Of a stretch of DNA of 64,000 bases, positions 16,162 through 23,522 are shown in pieces (within the stretch, counting starts at the first letter, position 1; each line of letters begins with the position of its first letter). The stretch is from Streptomyces venezuelae (lineage in GTDB: Bacteria; Actinomycetota; Actinomycetes; Streptomycetales; Streptomycetaceae): assembly GCF_008642335.1 (NCBI RefSeq), contig NZ_CP029191.1, positions 6,634,001 to 6,698,000 of the forward strand. Reading direction: 5' to 3'. The position numbers were made by a program, and so were the translations under genes. The notes beneath the pieces were generated by a model. That model worked only from the letters and a program-made list of their open reading frames with translations. It was not told the origin of the DNA and did not search any database.

Positions 16162-17465
16162 CAGTTGGTCCTCCAGACCGCGAAGCGCCAGCGCGAGAGC
16201 CAGCCCCAGAGCAGACCGGCGACGAAGCCGACCAGGACGAGCACGCCGAGCAGCCACCAGCCGTGGCCGAGCCCGAAGAAGGCGACGTCGGACGCGTCGT
16301 CGGGGGAGTCCACGAGATCCACGGCCAGCTCTACGGGGAGGCCGGGCGACGTCTTCACGGAAGCGGGCGCGGAGAAGGAGTTGCTGACGCGCAGGCACAC
16401 GGTCTCGCTCGCGCCGTACTTGGCGTCCTCGTCGTCATCGTCCGCCTCGGGCCGCGGATAGCGCAGGCCGGTCGAGATGACGTCGGTGCGTCCGTCGCCG
16501 GACTCCTGGCCGCGCACGATCTCACGGCCGCCCTGCGTCTCGGCGCGCAGCAGCACGCCGTAGTCCGGGTTCACGGCCCGGTCGGCGGCGACGCTCACGG
16601 AGGCCCGCAGCTCCTTGCCCGCGGGGACGTCCACGCGGTACCAGCGATGCTCGCCGAACTTCTCGCGGTCGGTGTAGAGCCCCGACTTCAGCTCGGGCGC
16701 GTCGGTGCACCGCGCGGCGCCCTTCGCCTCCACGGGCGTGACGACCGGGTCGGCCGCGCGGTCCACCAGCTGCTTGACGCGGCCCGCCAGCTCGTCGGTG
16801 TGCCGGACCGACGTGTACGTGCCGCCGGTGGCCTCCGCGATGCAGCTCAGCTGGTCGCGGGTTTTGGCGTCGGGGACGAGGCCGAGCGTGTCGATGGTGA
16901 GGTGGATGCCCTTGGCGGAGATGTCACGGGCGACCACGCACGGGTCGAGCGGCTGGCAGGTGTCCTCGCCGTCGGAGATCAGCACGATCCGACGGCTGCG
17001 CTCGGCGTCGTCGTCCTTCGTCAGGTCGTCGGCGGCCTTGAGGAGCGTCGGGCCGATCGGGGTCCAGCCGGTGGGCGCGAGCGTCGCCACGGCGGTCTTC
17101 GCGTCGGTGCGGCCCGCCTTGTCGAGCTGCTCCACGGGGTAGAGCAGCTCGGTGTCCTTGCAGCCGGTCTTCCGGTCGTCGCCGCGGTAGTTGGCGCCCA
17201 GGGTGCGGATGCCGAGCGCGACCTCGTCGGGGGTCGCGTCGAGGACCTCGTTGAAGGCCTGCTTCGCGGCGGCCATGCGGGACTTGCCGTCGATGTCGCG
17301 GGCGCGCATGGAGCCGCTGACGTCGAGGACGAGCTCGACCTTGGGGTTGGGCCGTGCCGGTTCGTCGTCGTCATCGGCGGCGGCGGGGCCTGCCGTGACG
17401 AGCCCGGCGGTCAGGGCGGCGAGCAGGGCGATGGCCCAGGCCGCCGGCCGTTGTCTTGTGATCAT
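16161..17465 (-). CDS. Exported von Willebrand factor A domain protein, membrane-anchored
   Basis: 434 residues. Signal peptide at 1-30. The VWA domain spans ~42-235 with an intact metal site (D48-V-S50-G-S52, T-P-I-G, and ISDGEDTCQ). A beta-rich region (~245-390; HRWYRVDVPAGKELRASVSVAAD), a C-terminal helix (WLLGVLVLVGFVAGLLWGWL) and a basic tail follow. VWA domains bind protein ligands through Mg2+. Its partner may be the coupled downstream protein. Upstream, TTGATC and TAGTAT resemble a promoter very close to ATG 17465. Confidence 0.9.
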   Translation of the reverse strand: MITRQRPAAWAIALLAALTAGLVTAGPAAADDDDEPARPNPKVELVLDVSGSMRARDIDGKSRMAAAKQAFNEVLDATPDEVALGIRTLGANYRGDDRKTGCKDTELLYPVEQLDKAGRTDAKTAVATLAPTGWTPIGPTLLKAADDLTKDDDAERSRRIVLISDGEDTCQPLDPCVVARDISAKGIHLTIDTLGLVPDAKTRDQLSCIAEATGGTYTSVRHTDELAGRVKQLVDRAADPVVTPVEAKGAARCTDAPELKSGLYTDREKFGEHRWYRVDVPAGKELRASVSVAADRAVNPDYGVLLRAETQGGREIVRGQESGDGRTDVISTGLRYPRPEADDDDEDAKYGASETVCLRVSNSFSAPASVKTSPGLPVELAVDLVDSPDDASDVAFFGLGHGWWLLGVLVLVGFVAGLLWGWLSRWRFAVWRTN

Positions 17466-17550
17466 CGCCGGATACTATTGATCAAGCGTGTGCATCCCCA
17501 AAACGGCGTCAGAACGGCACGGGGAGCGACGGCCTGACCACGCACCACAC

Positions 17551-17566
17551 GACACCCTTCGGTGTC
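17551..17566 (-). terminator. Hairpin downstream of the FAD monooxygenase gene
   Basis: A GACACC / GGTGTC stem with a CTTC (GAAG on the minus strand) tetraloop lies 4 bp past the monooxygenase stop. It is a short, stable hairpin in the 104-bp gap before the VWA gene. Confidence 0.45.
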
Positions 17567-17569
17567 ACG

Positions 17570-18799
17570 TCAGCGCTTGAGCCCCCGCCCCCCGAACGCC
17601 CCCGACCCGTCGGCCCGCCGCCACCACGTCTCCATCGCCGCCTGGTCCATCGCGCCCCAGTCCGGCGTCGCCTGGACGAGCGCCCCGCCGAGCCGCCGCC
17701 CCAGATCCACCATCGCGCGCCCGGAGACGGTGCGGTCGGTGTCGTACGTGTCCAGGGCGTCCGCCCAGGTGTCCGCCGTGGCGAGGGCGGACTCCAGGAC
17801 CGTGGCGTCCTGCAGCGCCTTGACCGCGCCCGCGCCGGTGTGCGGCCGGGCCACCGCCGCCGCGTCGCCGACGAGCAGGACGCGGTCCGCCGTGCAGCGC
17901 GGCGCGGTGAAGTCGTACATGGGCTGCAGGAAGAGCTCGTCGGGCGCCGTCTCGCGCAACAGTGCGCCCCAGTAGGGCGGCAGGAGCTCGTCGGCCACGA
18001 AGCCGAGGTGGGCGGTGAGCGCTTCGGTGAGGCCGCCGGGCGGCAGGCTCGTGGGACCGGTGAGCCGCAGGTCGAGGCCGAGCCCGAGGTCGAGACCGGG
18101 AGGCGGCGCGGTGTACAGGACCCAGTTGACGCGGTGGCCGCCCGCACCGTCCGGGATGCGGTAGATGATCACGTGGCCGCCCGGGAAGACGGCGTACACG
18201 CAGTCGTCCTCGGCCCACAGGTCCGGGTCGTTCAGCCGGGCCTCGGGGAAGGCGCCGCGCCAGGCGAGATAGCCCGCGTAGGCGGGGCGTACGTCTCCGA
18301 AGCGGGCGGCGCGGACCGCGGAGCGGTAGCCGTCGGCGCCGATCACGAGGTCGTGGCGGCCGCTGCCGCTGTCCGTGGTCACCTCGACGCCGTCGGGCCC
18401 GGGACGCACGTGCCGCACCGGGGATCCGGCGCGGAACTCCACGTCTCCCGGAATGCGGGCGCGCAACTCCCGCCACAGTGGCCCCCAGTTGTACGTGCGG
18501 AAGGGGAACGGCATCACGGCGATCTCCCGGCCCACCGGGGCGCCGGACGCGTCGTCCCGCACGTACCAGCGCCGCCGCACGAGCTGCACCCACGGCATGT
18601 CCGCGTCCAGGTAGCCCGCCGACTCCAGCTCGGCGTAGCGCCCGTCGTGCACGGCGAGTCCCACGCCGCGGTCCGCGAGGTCCCCGGCGGCCCGTTCGTA
18701 CACGGTGATCTCGTCCGCGCCGCCGCGGTGCGCGGCCAGGGCCGCGGCGCATCCGGCGATGCTGCCGCCCACGACGGCGACCTTGCCTCCACGCATCAT
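17570..18799 (-). CDS. FAD-dependent monooxygenase (group A)
   Basis: 409 residues. The N-terminal dinucleotide fold is VAVVGGSIAGCAAALAAHRGGADEITVYERA (GxGxxG variant). The DG motif is DLVIGADGYRSAVR and the GD motif is VLLVGDAAAVARPHTGAGAVKALQDA. These are the hallmarks of PHBH-type flavin hydroxylases, which use NAD(P)H and O2. It is the last gene of a minus-strand run alaA / C39-like / this gene, 33 bp after the peptidase-like gene. Substrate unknown. An ATG one codon later is equally possible. Confidence 0.92.
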   Translation of the reverse strand: MMRGGKVAVVGGSIAGCAAALAAHRGGADEITVYERAAGDLADRGVGLAVHDGRYAELESAGYLDADMPWVQLVRRRWYVRDDASGAPVGREIAVMPFPFRTYNWGPLWRELRARIPGDVEFRAGSPVRHVRPGPDGVEVTTDSGSGRHDLVIGADGYRSAVRAARFGDVRPAYAGYLAWRGAFPEARLNDPDLWAEDDCVYAVFPGGHVIIYRIPDGAGGHRVNWVLYTAPPPGLDLGLGLDLRLTGPTSLPPGGLTEALTAHLGFVADELLPPYWGALLRETAPDELFLQPMYDFTAPRCTADRVLLVGDAAAVARPHTGAGAVKALQDATVLESALATADTWADALDTYDTDRTVSGRAMVDLGRRLGGALVQATPDWGAMDQAAMETWWRRADGSGAFGGRGLKR

Positions 18800-18831
18800 G
18801 GCGCCATCCTGGCAGCCGCGGTGACCGCCTG

Positions 18832-19473
18832 TCAGCGCAGTGACACCCCACGCCCGGCGAAGAACGGCTCGAACGCTTCGGGCGTGAGCGCCGCCGTGCG
18901 GGTCGCCGCGTCGATGCCGGACGGATTGTGGAAGTGCAGGCGCCCGTCGGCCGTGCGCCCGGTGAGCAGGACCAGGTGGCCGCCCCTGCCGGGGGACGGG
19001 AGGTGCGGGCGGCGGATCTCGAAGTGCACGGAGGCGATGACCTTCCGTCCCTCGTCGAGGAGCGCGCCGATCTCGGCGACGGAGAGGTGCCGGTGGACCT
19101 CGGCGTCGACGCCGCACGCGTCGCGGGCGTACTCGGCGAACGGGGCGTAGATCATGCCCTTGATGACGCCGTCCACATCCGTGTACGCGCCGTACTTGAG
19201 CGCGCCGTCCCGCAGCTCGAACAGGGGCGGCGCGGACGGGCCGAGGGCCATCCGGAAGCACGTCAGACCGCACAGATGGCCGCACCAGCGCGCGTAGTCG
19301 TCGAGGGTGGCGGCGCCCGAGGTGCGCCAGGCCGGGTCGGCGGCGCGGTCGAAGCCCTCGTACACGATGGGCGCGACGAGGTCGGGCGAGGCGAACTGCG
19401 TGAGGACGGGCTGTCCGCAGTCGGAACAGGGCGGCACGGTGCTCCCGGCGGTCGGCGCCGTCACCGGCGGCAC
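18832..19473 (-). CDS. Cytoplasmic C39-like papain-fold peptidase
   Basis: 213 residues. A peptidase_C39_2-like pattern: a Cys-rich helix WCGHLCGLTC (C64, C68, C72), later GGHLVLLTG (H166) and FHNPSG (N183), giving a possible Cys-His-Asn triad. Near the N-terminus C16-x-x-C19 may bind metal. There is no signal peptide and no ABC transporter domain, unlike bacteriocin-export C39 proteins. It starts at GTG inside the end of alaA (13-bp overlap) and is 33 bp from the monooxygenase. Which Cys is catalytic is uncertain. Confidence 0.75.
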   Translation of the reverse strand: MPPVTAPTAGSTVPPCSDCGQPVLTQFASPDLVAPIVYEGFDRAADPAWRTSGAATLDDYARWCGHLCGLTCFRMALGPSAPPLFELRDGALKYGAYTDVDGVIKGMIYAPFAEYARDACGVDAEVHRHLSVAEIGALLDEGRKVIASVHFEIRRPHLPSPGRGGHLVLLTGRTADGRLHFHNPSGIDAATRTAALTPEAFEPFFAGRGVSLR

Positions 19474-20681
19474 TGGCGGTAGCCGCTCAGGAAGCGGCCG
19501 ATGCGGCTGATCGCCGCGTCCAGGTCGTCAGCGTACGGAAGCGTGAGGATGCGGAAGTGGTCGGGGCGGGCCCAGTTGAAGCCCGTGCCCTGGACGACCT
19601 GGATCTTCTCCTGGAGGAGGAGGTCCAGCACGAACTTCTCGTCGTCGTGGATGGGGTGGACCTTCGGGTCCAGGCGCGGGAACGCGTACAGGGCGCCCTT
19701 CGGCTTCACGCACGAGACACCGGGGATCTCGTTCAGCTTCTCCCAGGCCCGGTCGCGCTGCTCGTGCAGCCGACCGCCGGGCGCGGTGAGTTCGCGGATG
19801 GACTGGCGGCCGCCGAGCGCGGCCTGGATGGCGTACTGAGCGGGGGCGTTGGGGCACAGCCGCATGGAGGCGAGCATCGTCAGCCCCTCCAGGTAGCTCT
19901 TGGCGTGCTGCTGCGGCCCGGTGACGACCATCCACCCGGACCGGAAACCGGCCACCCTGTACGTCTTCGAAAGGCCGCAGAAGGTGAGGACGACGAGGTC
20001 GGGGGCGAGGGCGGCGACACTGTGGTGCACGGCGTCGTCGTACAGGATCTGGTCGTAGATCTCGTCGGCGAAGACCATCAGGCCGTGCCGCCGCGCCAGG
20101 TCGAGGATGCCCTCCAGGATCTCCTTCGGATAAACCGCGCCCGTGGGGTTGTTGGGGTTGATGATCACGACGGCCTTGGTGCGGTCGGTGATCTTCGAGG
20201 CCATGTCGTCGAGGTCGGGGTACCAGTCGGCGGACTCGTCGCACACGTAGTGGACGGCCTTGCCTCCGGAGAGGGTCGTCACGGCGGTCCACAGGGGGAA
20301 GTCGGGGGCCGGGATGAGGACTTCGTCGCCGTCCTCCAGGAGGGCCTGCACCGCCATCGTGACCAGCTCGGACACGCCGTTGCCGAGGAAAACGTCGTCT
20401 ACGGAGACGTCGTCCAGGCCGAGCGCCTGGTAGCGCTGGGCGACGGCGCGACGGGCGGAGAGGACGCCGCGCGAGTCCGTGTAGCCGTGCGCCTGGGGGA
20501 GCATCCGGATCATGTCCTGGACGATCTCCTCGGGCGCCTCGAAGCCGAAGAGAGCGGGGTTGCCGGTGTTGAGGCGCAGGACGCTGTGGCCCGCCTCCTC
20601 CAGCGCGTTGGCGTGCTCGATGACGGGGCCCCGGATCTCGTAACAGACCTCACTGAGCTTGCTCGACTGCCGGAACTCCAT
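19461..20681 (-). CDS. alaA: Alanine aminotransferase (AlaA-type, PLP-dependent)
   Basis: 406 residues. It is strikingly close to E. coli AlaA along its whole length: SSKLSEVCYEIRGPV, LRLNTGNPALFGFEAPEEI, HGYTDSRGVLSARRA, NGVSELVTMA, VIINPNNPTGAVY, FADEIYDQILYDDA, GLSKTYRVAGFRSGW (PLP lysine) and ALYAFPRLD. It transfers amino groups between glutamate and pyruvate. ATG 20681 has GGGAGG upstream. It begins a minus-strand operon with the peptidase-like and monooxygenase genes, and is divergent from the HxlR regulator across an intergenic region full of repeats. Confidence 0.93.
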   Translation of the reverse strand: MEFRQSSKLSEVCYEIRGPVIEHANALEEAGHSVLRLNTGNPALFGFEAPEEIVQDMIRMLPQAHGYTDSRGVLSARRAVAQRYQALGLDDVSVDDVFLGNGVSELVTMAVQALLEDGDEVLIPAPDFPLWTAVTTLSGGKAVHYVCDESADWYPDLDDMASKITDRTKAVVIINPNNPTGAVYPKEILEGILDLARRHGLMVFADEIYDQILYDDAVHHSVAALAPDLVVLTFCGLSKTYRVAGFRSGWMVVTGPQQHAKSYLEGLTMLASMRLCPNAPAQYAIQAALGGRQSIRELTAPGGRLHEQRDRAWEKLNEIPGVSCVKPKGALYAFPRLDPKVHPIHDDEKFVLDLLLQEKIQVVQGTGFNWARPDHFRILTLPYADDLDAAISRIGRFLSGYRQCRR

Positions 20682-20702
20682 GCGCTGCGCCTCCCATGAC
20701 GA

Positions 20703-20750
20703 GTACTGCCCGTGACACGTACTGCTCGTGACGAGTACTGCTCGGTGTTG
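20703..20750. repeat. Three tandem 16-bp repeats GTACTGCYCGTGAC
   Basis: Units begin at 20703, 20719 and 20735. The first two differ in three bases and the third diverges at its end. They sit just upstream of the alaA start, between divergent promoters. Each holds a GTAC palindrome, and the second carries CTCGT-G-ACGAG. Spaced direct repeats like this suggest cooperative regulator binding. Confidence 0.6.
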
Positions 20751-20776
20751 CTTGGTTTTACCAAGTCCCCGCTTGG
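20751..20776. promoter_or_regulatory. Overlapping inverted repeats CTTGG-N5-CCAAG-N6-CTTGG
   Basis: CTTGG at 20751, CCAAG at 20761 and CTTGG at 20772 form two palindromes sharing the central arm, about 32-57 bp upstream of the HxlR start codon. A good candidate for HxlR autoregulation; inferred from symmetry and position. Confidence 0.4.
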
Positions 20777-20807
20777 AAAGTCCAACAACTTGCATAGACT
20801 ATGCCGC

Positions 20808-21473
20808 ATGCCACCTCAGCCGCCCCGGGCGAACACCACCGCCCGGCCCCGCCGAAGCTACGACCAGTACTGCGCCGCGGCCCGAGGCCTCGACGCCGTG
20901 GGCGACCGCTGGACCCTGCTGATCGTCCGGGAACTCCTCGCGGGCCCGCGCCGCTACACCGACCTGCACGCCGACCTGCCCGGCGTCAGCACGGACGTCC
21001 TGGCGTCGCGCCTGAAGGACATGGAGCAGCATGGGCTGAGCACCCGCCGCAAGCTGCCCCCGCCCGCGGCGGCGTACGTCTACGAACTGACCGACCGGGG
21101 CCGCGCGTTGCTGCCGGTCCTCCAGGCCCTCGCCGCGTGGGGCGCCCCCGCCCTCGCGGAGCGCAGGCCCACGGACGCGGTGCGGGCGCACTGGCTCGCG
21201 CTGCCGCTGCTCGGGTCCCTGGCGGCGCTGGACGTCGAAGGGGTGCTGGAAGTGCGGCTCGACGAGGGCGTGTTCCACGTGCGGACGGGTGCGGGCGGCG
21301 AGGGGTACGGCGAGGGCGAGGCACCGGAGGAGCCGGACGCCCGCGTGGCTCTGGACGCCGTGACGTGCGCGGCCGTCGTCCGGGGCGAACTCACCCTCGG
21401 CGAGGGCGTACGGGACGGCCGGATCGAGCTCACCGGCGAGGGCGTCCTGGCGAAGACCCTGCGCGAAACCTGA
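20808..21473 (+). CDS. HxlR-family winged-helix regulator with C-terminal SCP2-like region
   Basis: 221 residues. The HxlR/MarR-like winged helix is at ~15-110: QYCAAARGLDAVGDRWTLLIVRELLAGPRRYTDLHADLPGVSTDVLASRLKDMEQHGL, then VYELTDRGRALLPVL. The C-terminal ~110 residues (ALDVEGVLEVRLDEGVFHVRTG, VTCAAVVRGELTLGEGV, IELTGEGVLAKTL) resemble the small SCP2/sterol-carrier-like domain found in some actinobacterial HxlR proteins and may bind a ligand. It is divergent from alaA and followed by the TetR operon. Confidence 0.88.
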   Translation: MPPQPPRANTTARPRRSYDQYCAAARGLDAVGDRWTLLIVRELLAGPRRYTDLHADLPGVSTDVLASRLKDMEQHGLSTRRKLPPPAAAYVYELTDRGRALLPVLQALAAWGAPALAERRPTDAVRAHWLALPLLGSLAALDVEGVLEVRLDEGVFHVRTGAGGEGYGEGEAPEEPDARVALDAVTCAAVVRGELTLGEGVRDGRIELTGEGVLAKTLRET

Positions 21474-21493
21474 CGGCGAGGATATTCGGTTCC

Positions 21494-21534
21494 GTTCCTA
21501 GGGCCCCTAGGTTTAACCTAGGGGCCCTAGGAAC
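21494..21534. promoter_or_regulatory. Perfect 41-bp palindrome upstream of the TetR gene
   Basis: Two exact 20-bp arms (21494-21513 and 21515-21534) around a single central T. Each arm contains CCTAGG twice, so the arms are themselves nearly palindromic. It ends 16 bp before ATG 21550 and starts 21 bp after the HxlR stop. It may be the TetR operator, or a strong hairpin ending HxlR transcription, or both. Confidence 0.75.
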
Positions 21535-21549
21535 GACTGGAGGGTGTCC

Positions 21550-22164
21550 ATGGTGCGGCGGGCCGGACTGACGGCGGAGCGGGTGACGATCGCGGGCGCC
21601 GAGCTGGCGGACGAGGTCGGACTCGACCGGCTGACCATGTCGCAGGTGGCGCGGCGGCTCGGCGTGAAGGACGCGAGCCTCTACGCGCACGTCCGCGGCC
21701 TCGACGACCTGCGGGGGCGCATCGCCCTGCTGGCGGCGGACGAGAAGACGATCCGCATCGCGGAGGCGACGGCGGGCCGGTCCGGCAAGGACGCGCTCAT
21801 CGCGTACGCCGACGCCTGGCGCGACTACGCCCGCCGGTACCCCGGCCGCTACACGGCCACGCAGACCCCGATCGAGATCGACCCCGCGCCGGCCGCGGAC
21901 GCGCCCGGCCCGCGGCGCGCGGTCGACCTGACGTACGGCATGCTGCGCGCCTACGGCCTGGCCGAACCCGACCTGACCGACGCGGTCCGCCTGCTGCGCA
22001 GCACCTTCCACGGCTTCGTCGCGCTGGAGGCGGCGGGCGGCTTCGCGCACCGGCGCCCGGCGCAGGCCTCCTGGAACCGCGCACTCGACGCCCTGCACAC
22101 CCTCCTTGAGCACTGGCCCTCGTCCGAGGACGAAGAGAGAGAAAAGGAAGCGGAGAAAGCATGA
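21550..22164 (+). CDS. TetR-family transcriptional regulator
   Basis: 204 residues. The HTH is at ~8-52 (GLTAERVTIAGAELADEVGLDRLTMSQVARRLGVKDASLYAHVRGLDDLRGRIA). The C-terminal ligand domain resembles TetR_C_33/WHG (YARRYPGRYTATQT, VRLLRSTFHGFVALEAAGGF). ATG 21550 has GGAGG 6 nt upstream; the GTG at 21544 is too close to that site. It overlaps the alpha/beta hydrolase by ATGA and probably represses this two-gene operon through the palindrome just upstream. Confidence 0.93.
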   Translation: MVRRAGLTAERVTIAGAELADEVGLDRLTMSQVARRLGVKDASLYAHVRGLDDLRGRIALLAADEKTIRIAEATAGRSGKDALIAYADAWRDYARRYPGRYTATQTPIEIDPAPAADAPGPRRAVDLTYGMLRAYGLAEPDLTDAVRLLRSTFHGFVALEAAGGFAHRRPAQASWNRALDALHTLLEHWPSSEDEEREKEAEKA

Positions 22165-22997
22165 GCGAGCCGACCGTCGGAACCCTGCGCGTGAACGGCG
22201 CGACCCTGCACTATGAGGTGCGCGGCCAGGGCCCGCTCCTGCTCCTGATCCCGGGCGGCACGGGCGGCGCGGCCTCCCTCGCCGCGGTGGCCGCCGACCT
22301 GGCCGACACGTACACCGTGGCGACGTACGACCCACGGGGGATGGCCGGGAGCGCGCTGGACGACCCCGCGGCCGAGCAGCGGGTGGAGGAGCACGCCGAG
22401 GACGCGCTCCGACTGCTCGACCTGCTCTCGCCCGACGCCCCCGCCCGGGTGTTCGGCTCCAGTTCTGGAGCGATCGCCGCCCTGCACCTGCTCCTCGCCC
22501 ACCCGGAACGCGTGGCACGGGTCGTGGCGCACGAACCGCCGGTCGTGGAAGTCCTCCCGGACGCCGCCGCACACCGCGCGCTGCTCGCGCGGGTCCAGGA
22601 AACACTCCGCGACGAGGGGCTGATGCCGGCGATGGCCGTGTTCGCGGCGGGCCTGCGCGGGGACGGTGCCCCCGCCGAGCCCGCACCCGCGGCGGAACTC
22701 CCGCCGCAGGCGGCGGCACGGGCCGAGCAGACCTTGGCCGGTCTGCCGTACTTCATCGGGCGCATCGTGCCGAGCTTCATGGCCTACGCGCCCGACGTCG
22801 CCCGGCTCGACGCCCTGTCGGACCGGCTCGTGCTCGCCTGCGGCGAGGACTCGCGCGGCGAGCTCCCGTACCGCCCCGCCGCCTTCCTGGCCGAACGCCT
22901 CGGCACGGAACTCCGGCACTTCCCCGGCGGCCACATCGGCCTGACCACCCACCCGACCGAGTTCGCCGAACACCTCCGCAAGGCCTTGCACGCCTAG
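22161..22997 (+). CDS. Alpha/beta hydrolase
   Basis: 278 residues. An alpha/beta-hydrolase fold with the oxyanion region [13 protein letters not shown], the strand YDPRGMAGS, the nucleophile elbow [15 protein letters not shown] (GSSSG) and the C-terminal His in [12 protein letters not shown]. It has no signal peptide. Coupled to the TetR gene by ATGA. Substrate unknown; the likely inducer may be its substrate. Confidence 0.93.
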   Translation: MSEPTVGTLRVNGATLHYEVRGQGPLLLLIPGGTGGAASLAAVAADLADTYTVATYDPRGMAGSALDDPAAEQRVEEHAEDALRLLDLLSPDAPARVFGSSSGAIAALHLLLAHPERVARVVAHEPPVVEVLPDAAAHRALLARVQETLRDEGLMPAMAVFAAGLRGDGAPAEPAPAAELPPQAAARAEQTLAGLPYFIGRIVPSFMAYAPDVARLDALSDRLVLACGEDSRGELPYRPAAFLAERLGTELRHFPGGHIGLTTHPTEFAEHLRKALHA

Positions 22998-23070
22998 GCG
23001 CAGGAACCGTGCTCGCGGACGCCTACCGGAGAGAGCGGTGACTTTCCGGTCCCGCCGCGGTCCTACATAC

Positions 23071-23092
23071 GTCGAGACCATGTCGAGACCAT
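23071..23092. repeat. Two tandem 11-bp repeats GTCGAGACCAT
   Basis: Exact head-to-tail copies at 23071 and 23082, 21 bp before ATG 23113 of the DUF1905-type gene. The second copy creates an alternative in-frame ATG at 23080. They may be a binding site or chance duplication. Confidence 0.5.
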
Positions 23093-23112
23093 ATGGACAG
23101 GCGGTACCAGTG

Positions 23113-23382
23113 ATGGACAAGAAGTTCACCGCGACCCTGCGGAAGAGCCCGGCCGTAGGCGGCTGGACGTACGTCGTGTGGCCCGAGTCGGCCGAGTTCT
23201 TCGGCACCCGCGGCCTGGTGAAGGTGCGGGGCACGATCGACGGTCATCCGTTCCGGAGCTCGTTCATGGCTCTGGGAGACGGCACGCACAAGCTGCCGGT
23301 GAAGGCGGAGGTGCGCAAGGCGATCGGCAAGGAGGAGGGAGACACGGTGACCGTCCACTTGGAGGAGCGACTGAGCGCCTGA
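23113..23382 (+). CDS. DUF1905 domain protein
   Basis: 89 residues. The sequence follows the DUF1905 pattern: [81 protein letters not shown]. This small beta-barrel family is of unknown function. The Shine-Dalgarno is weak at ATG 23113; ATG 23080 is in frame but would add a short extension within the tandem repeat. It stands alone between the hydrolase and the next serine hydrolase. Confidence 0.88.
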   Translation: MDKKFTATLRKSPAVGGWTYVVWPESAEFFGTRGLVKVRGTIDGHPFRSSFMALGDGTHKLPVKAEVRKAIGKEEGDTVTVHLEERLSA

Positions 23383-23522
23383 CGCGCCCCGGGGCGTGGC
23401 CGATGTATCGCGGGCCTATCGAAAAACGCATACGCCCCCGCAACATCCCCGCGTCTTGAGTGGAGTCACGGGCGGCCCCGGATCCACGGACGGCCGGTCC
23501 GTCGACCAGGGAGGGGCGTGGC

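Noticed and set aside
18832..19473. A RiPP or lasso peptide cluster around the C39-like peptidase and monooxygenase
   Set aside because: No precursor peptide, leader motif, cyclase or ABC exporter is visible in the neighbourhood, and the peptidase lacks a transporter domain.
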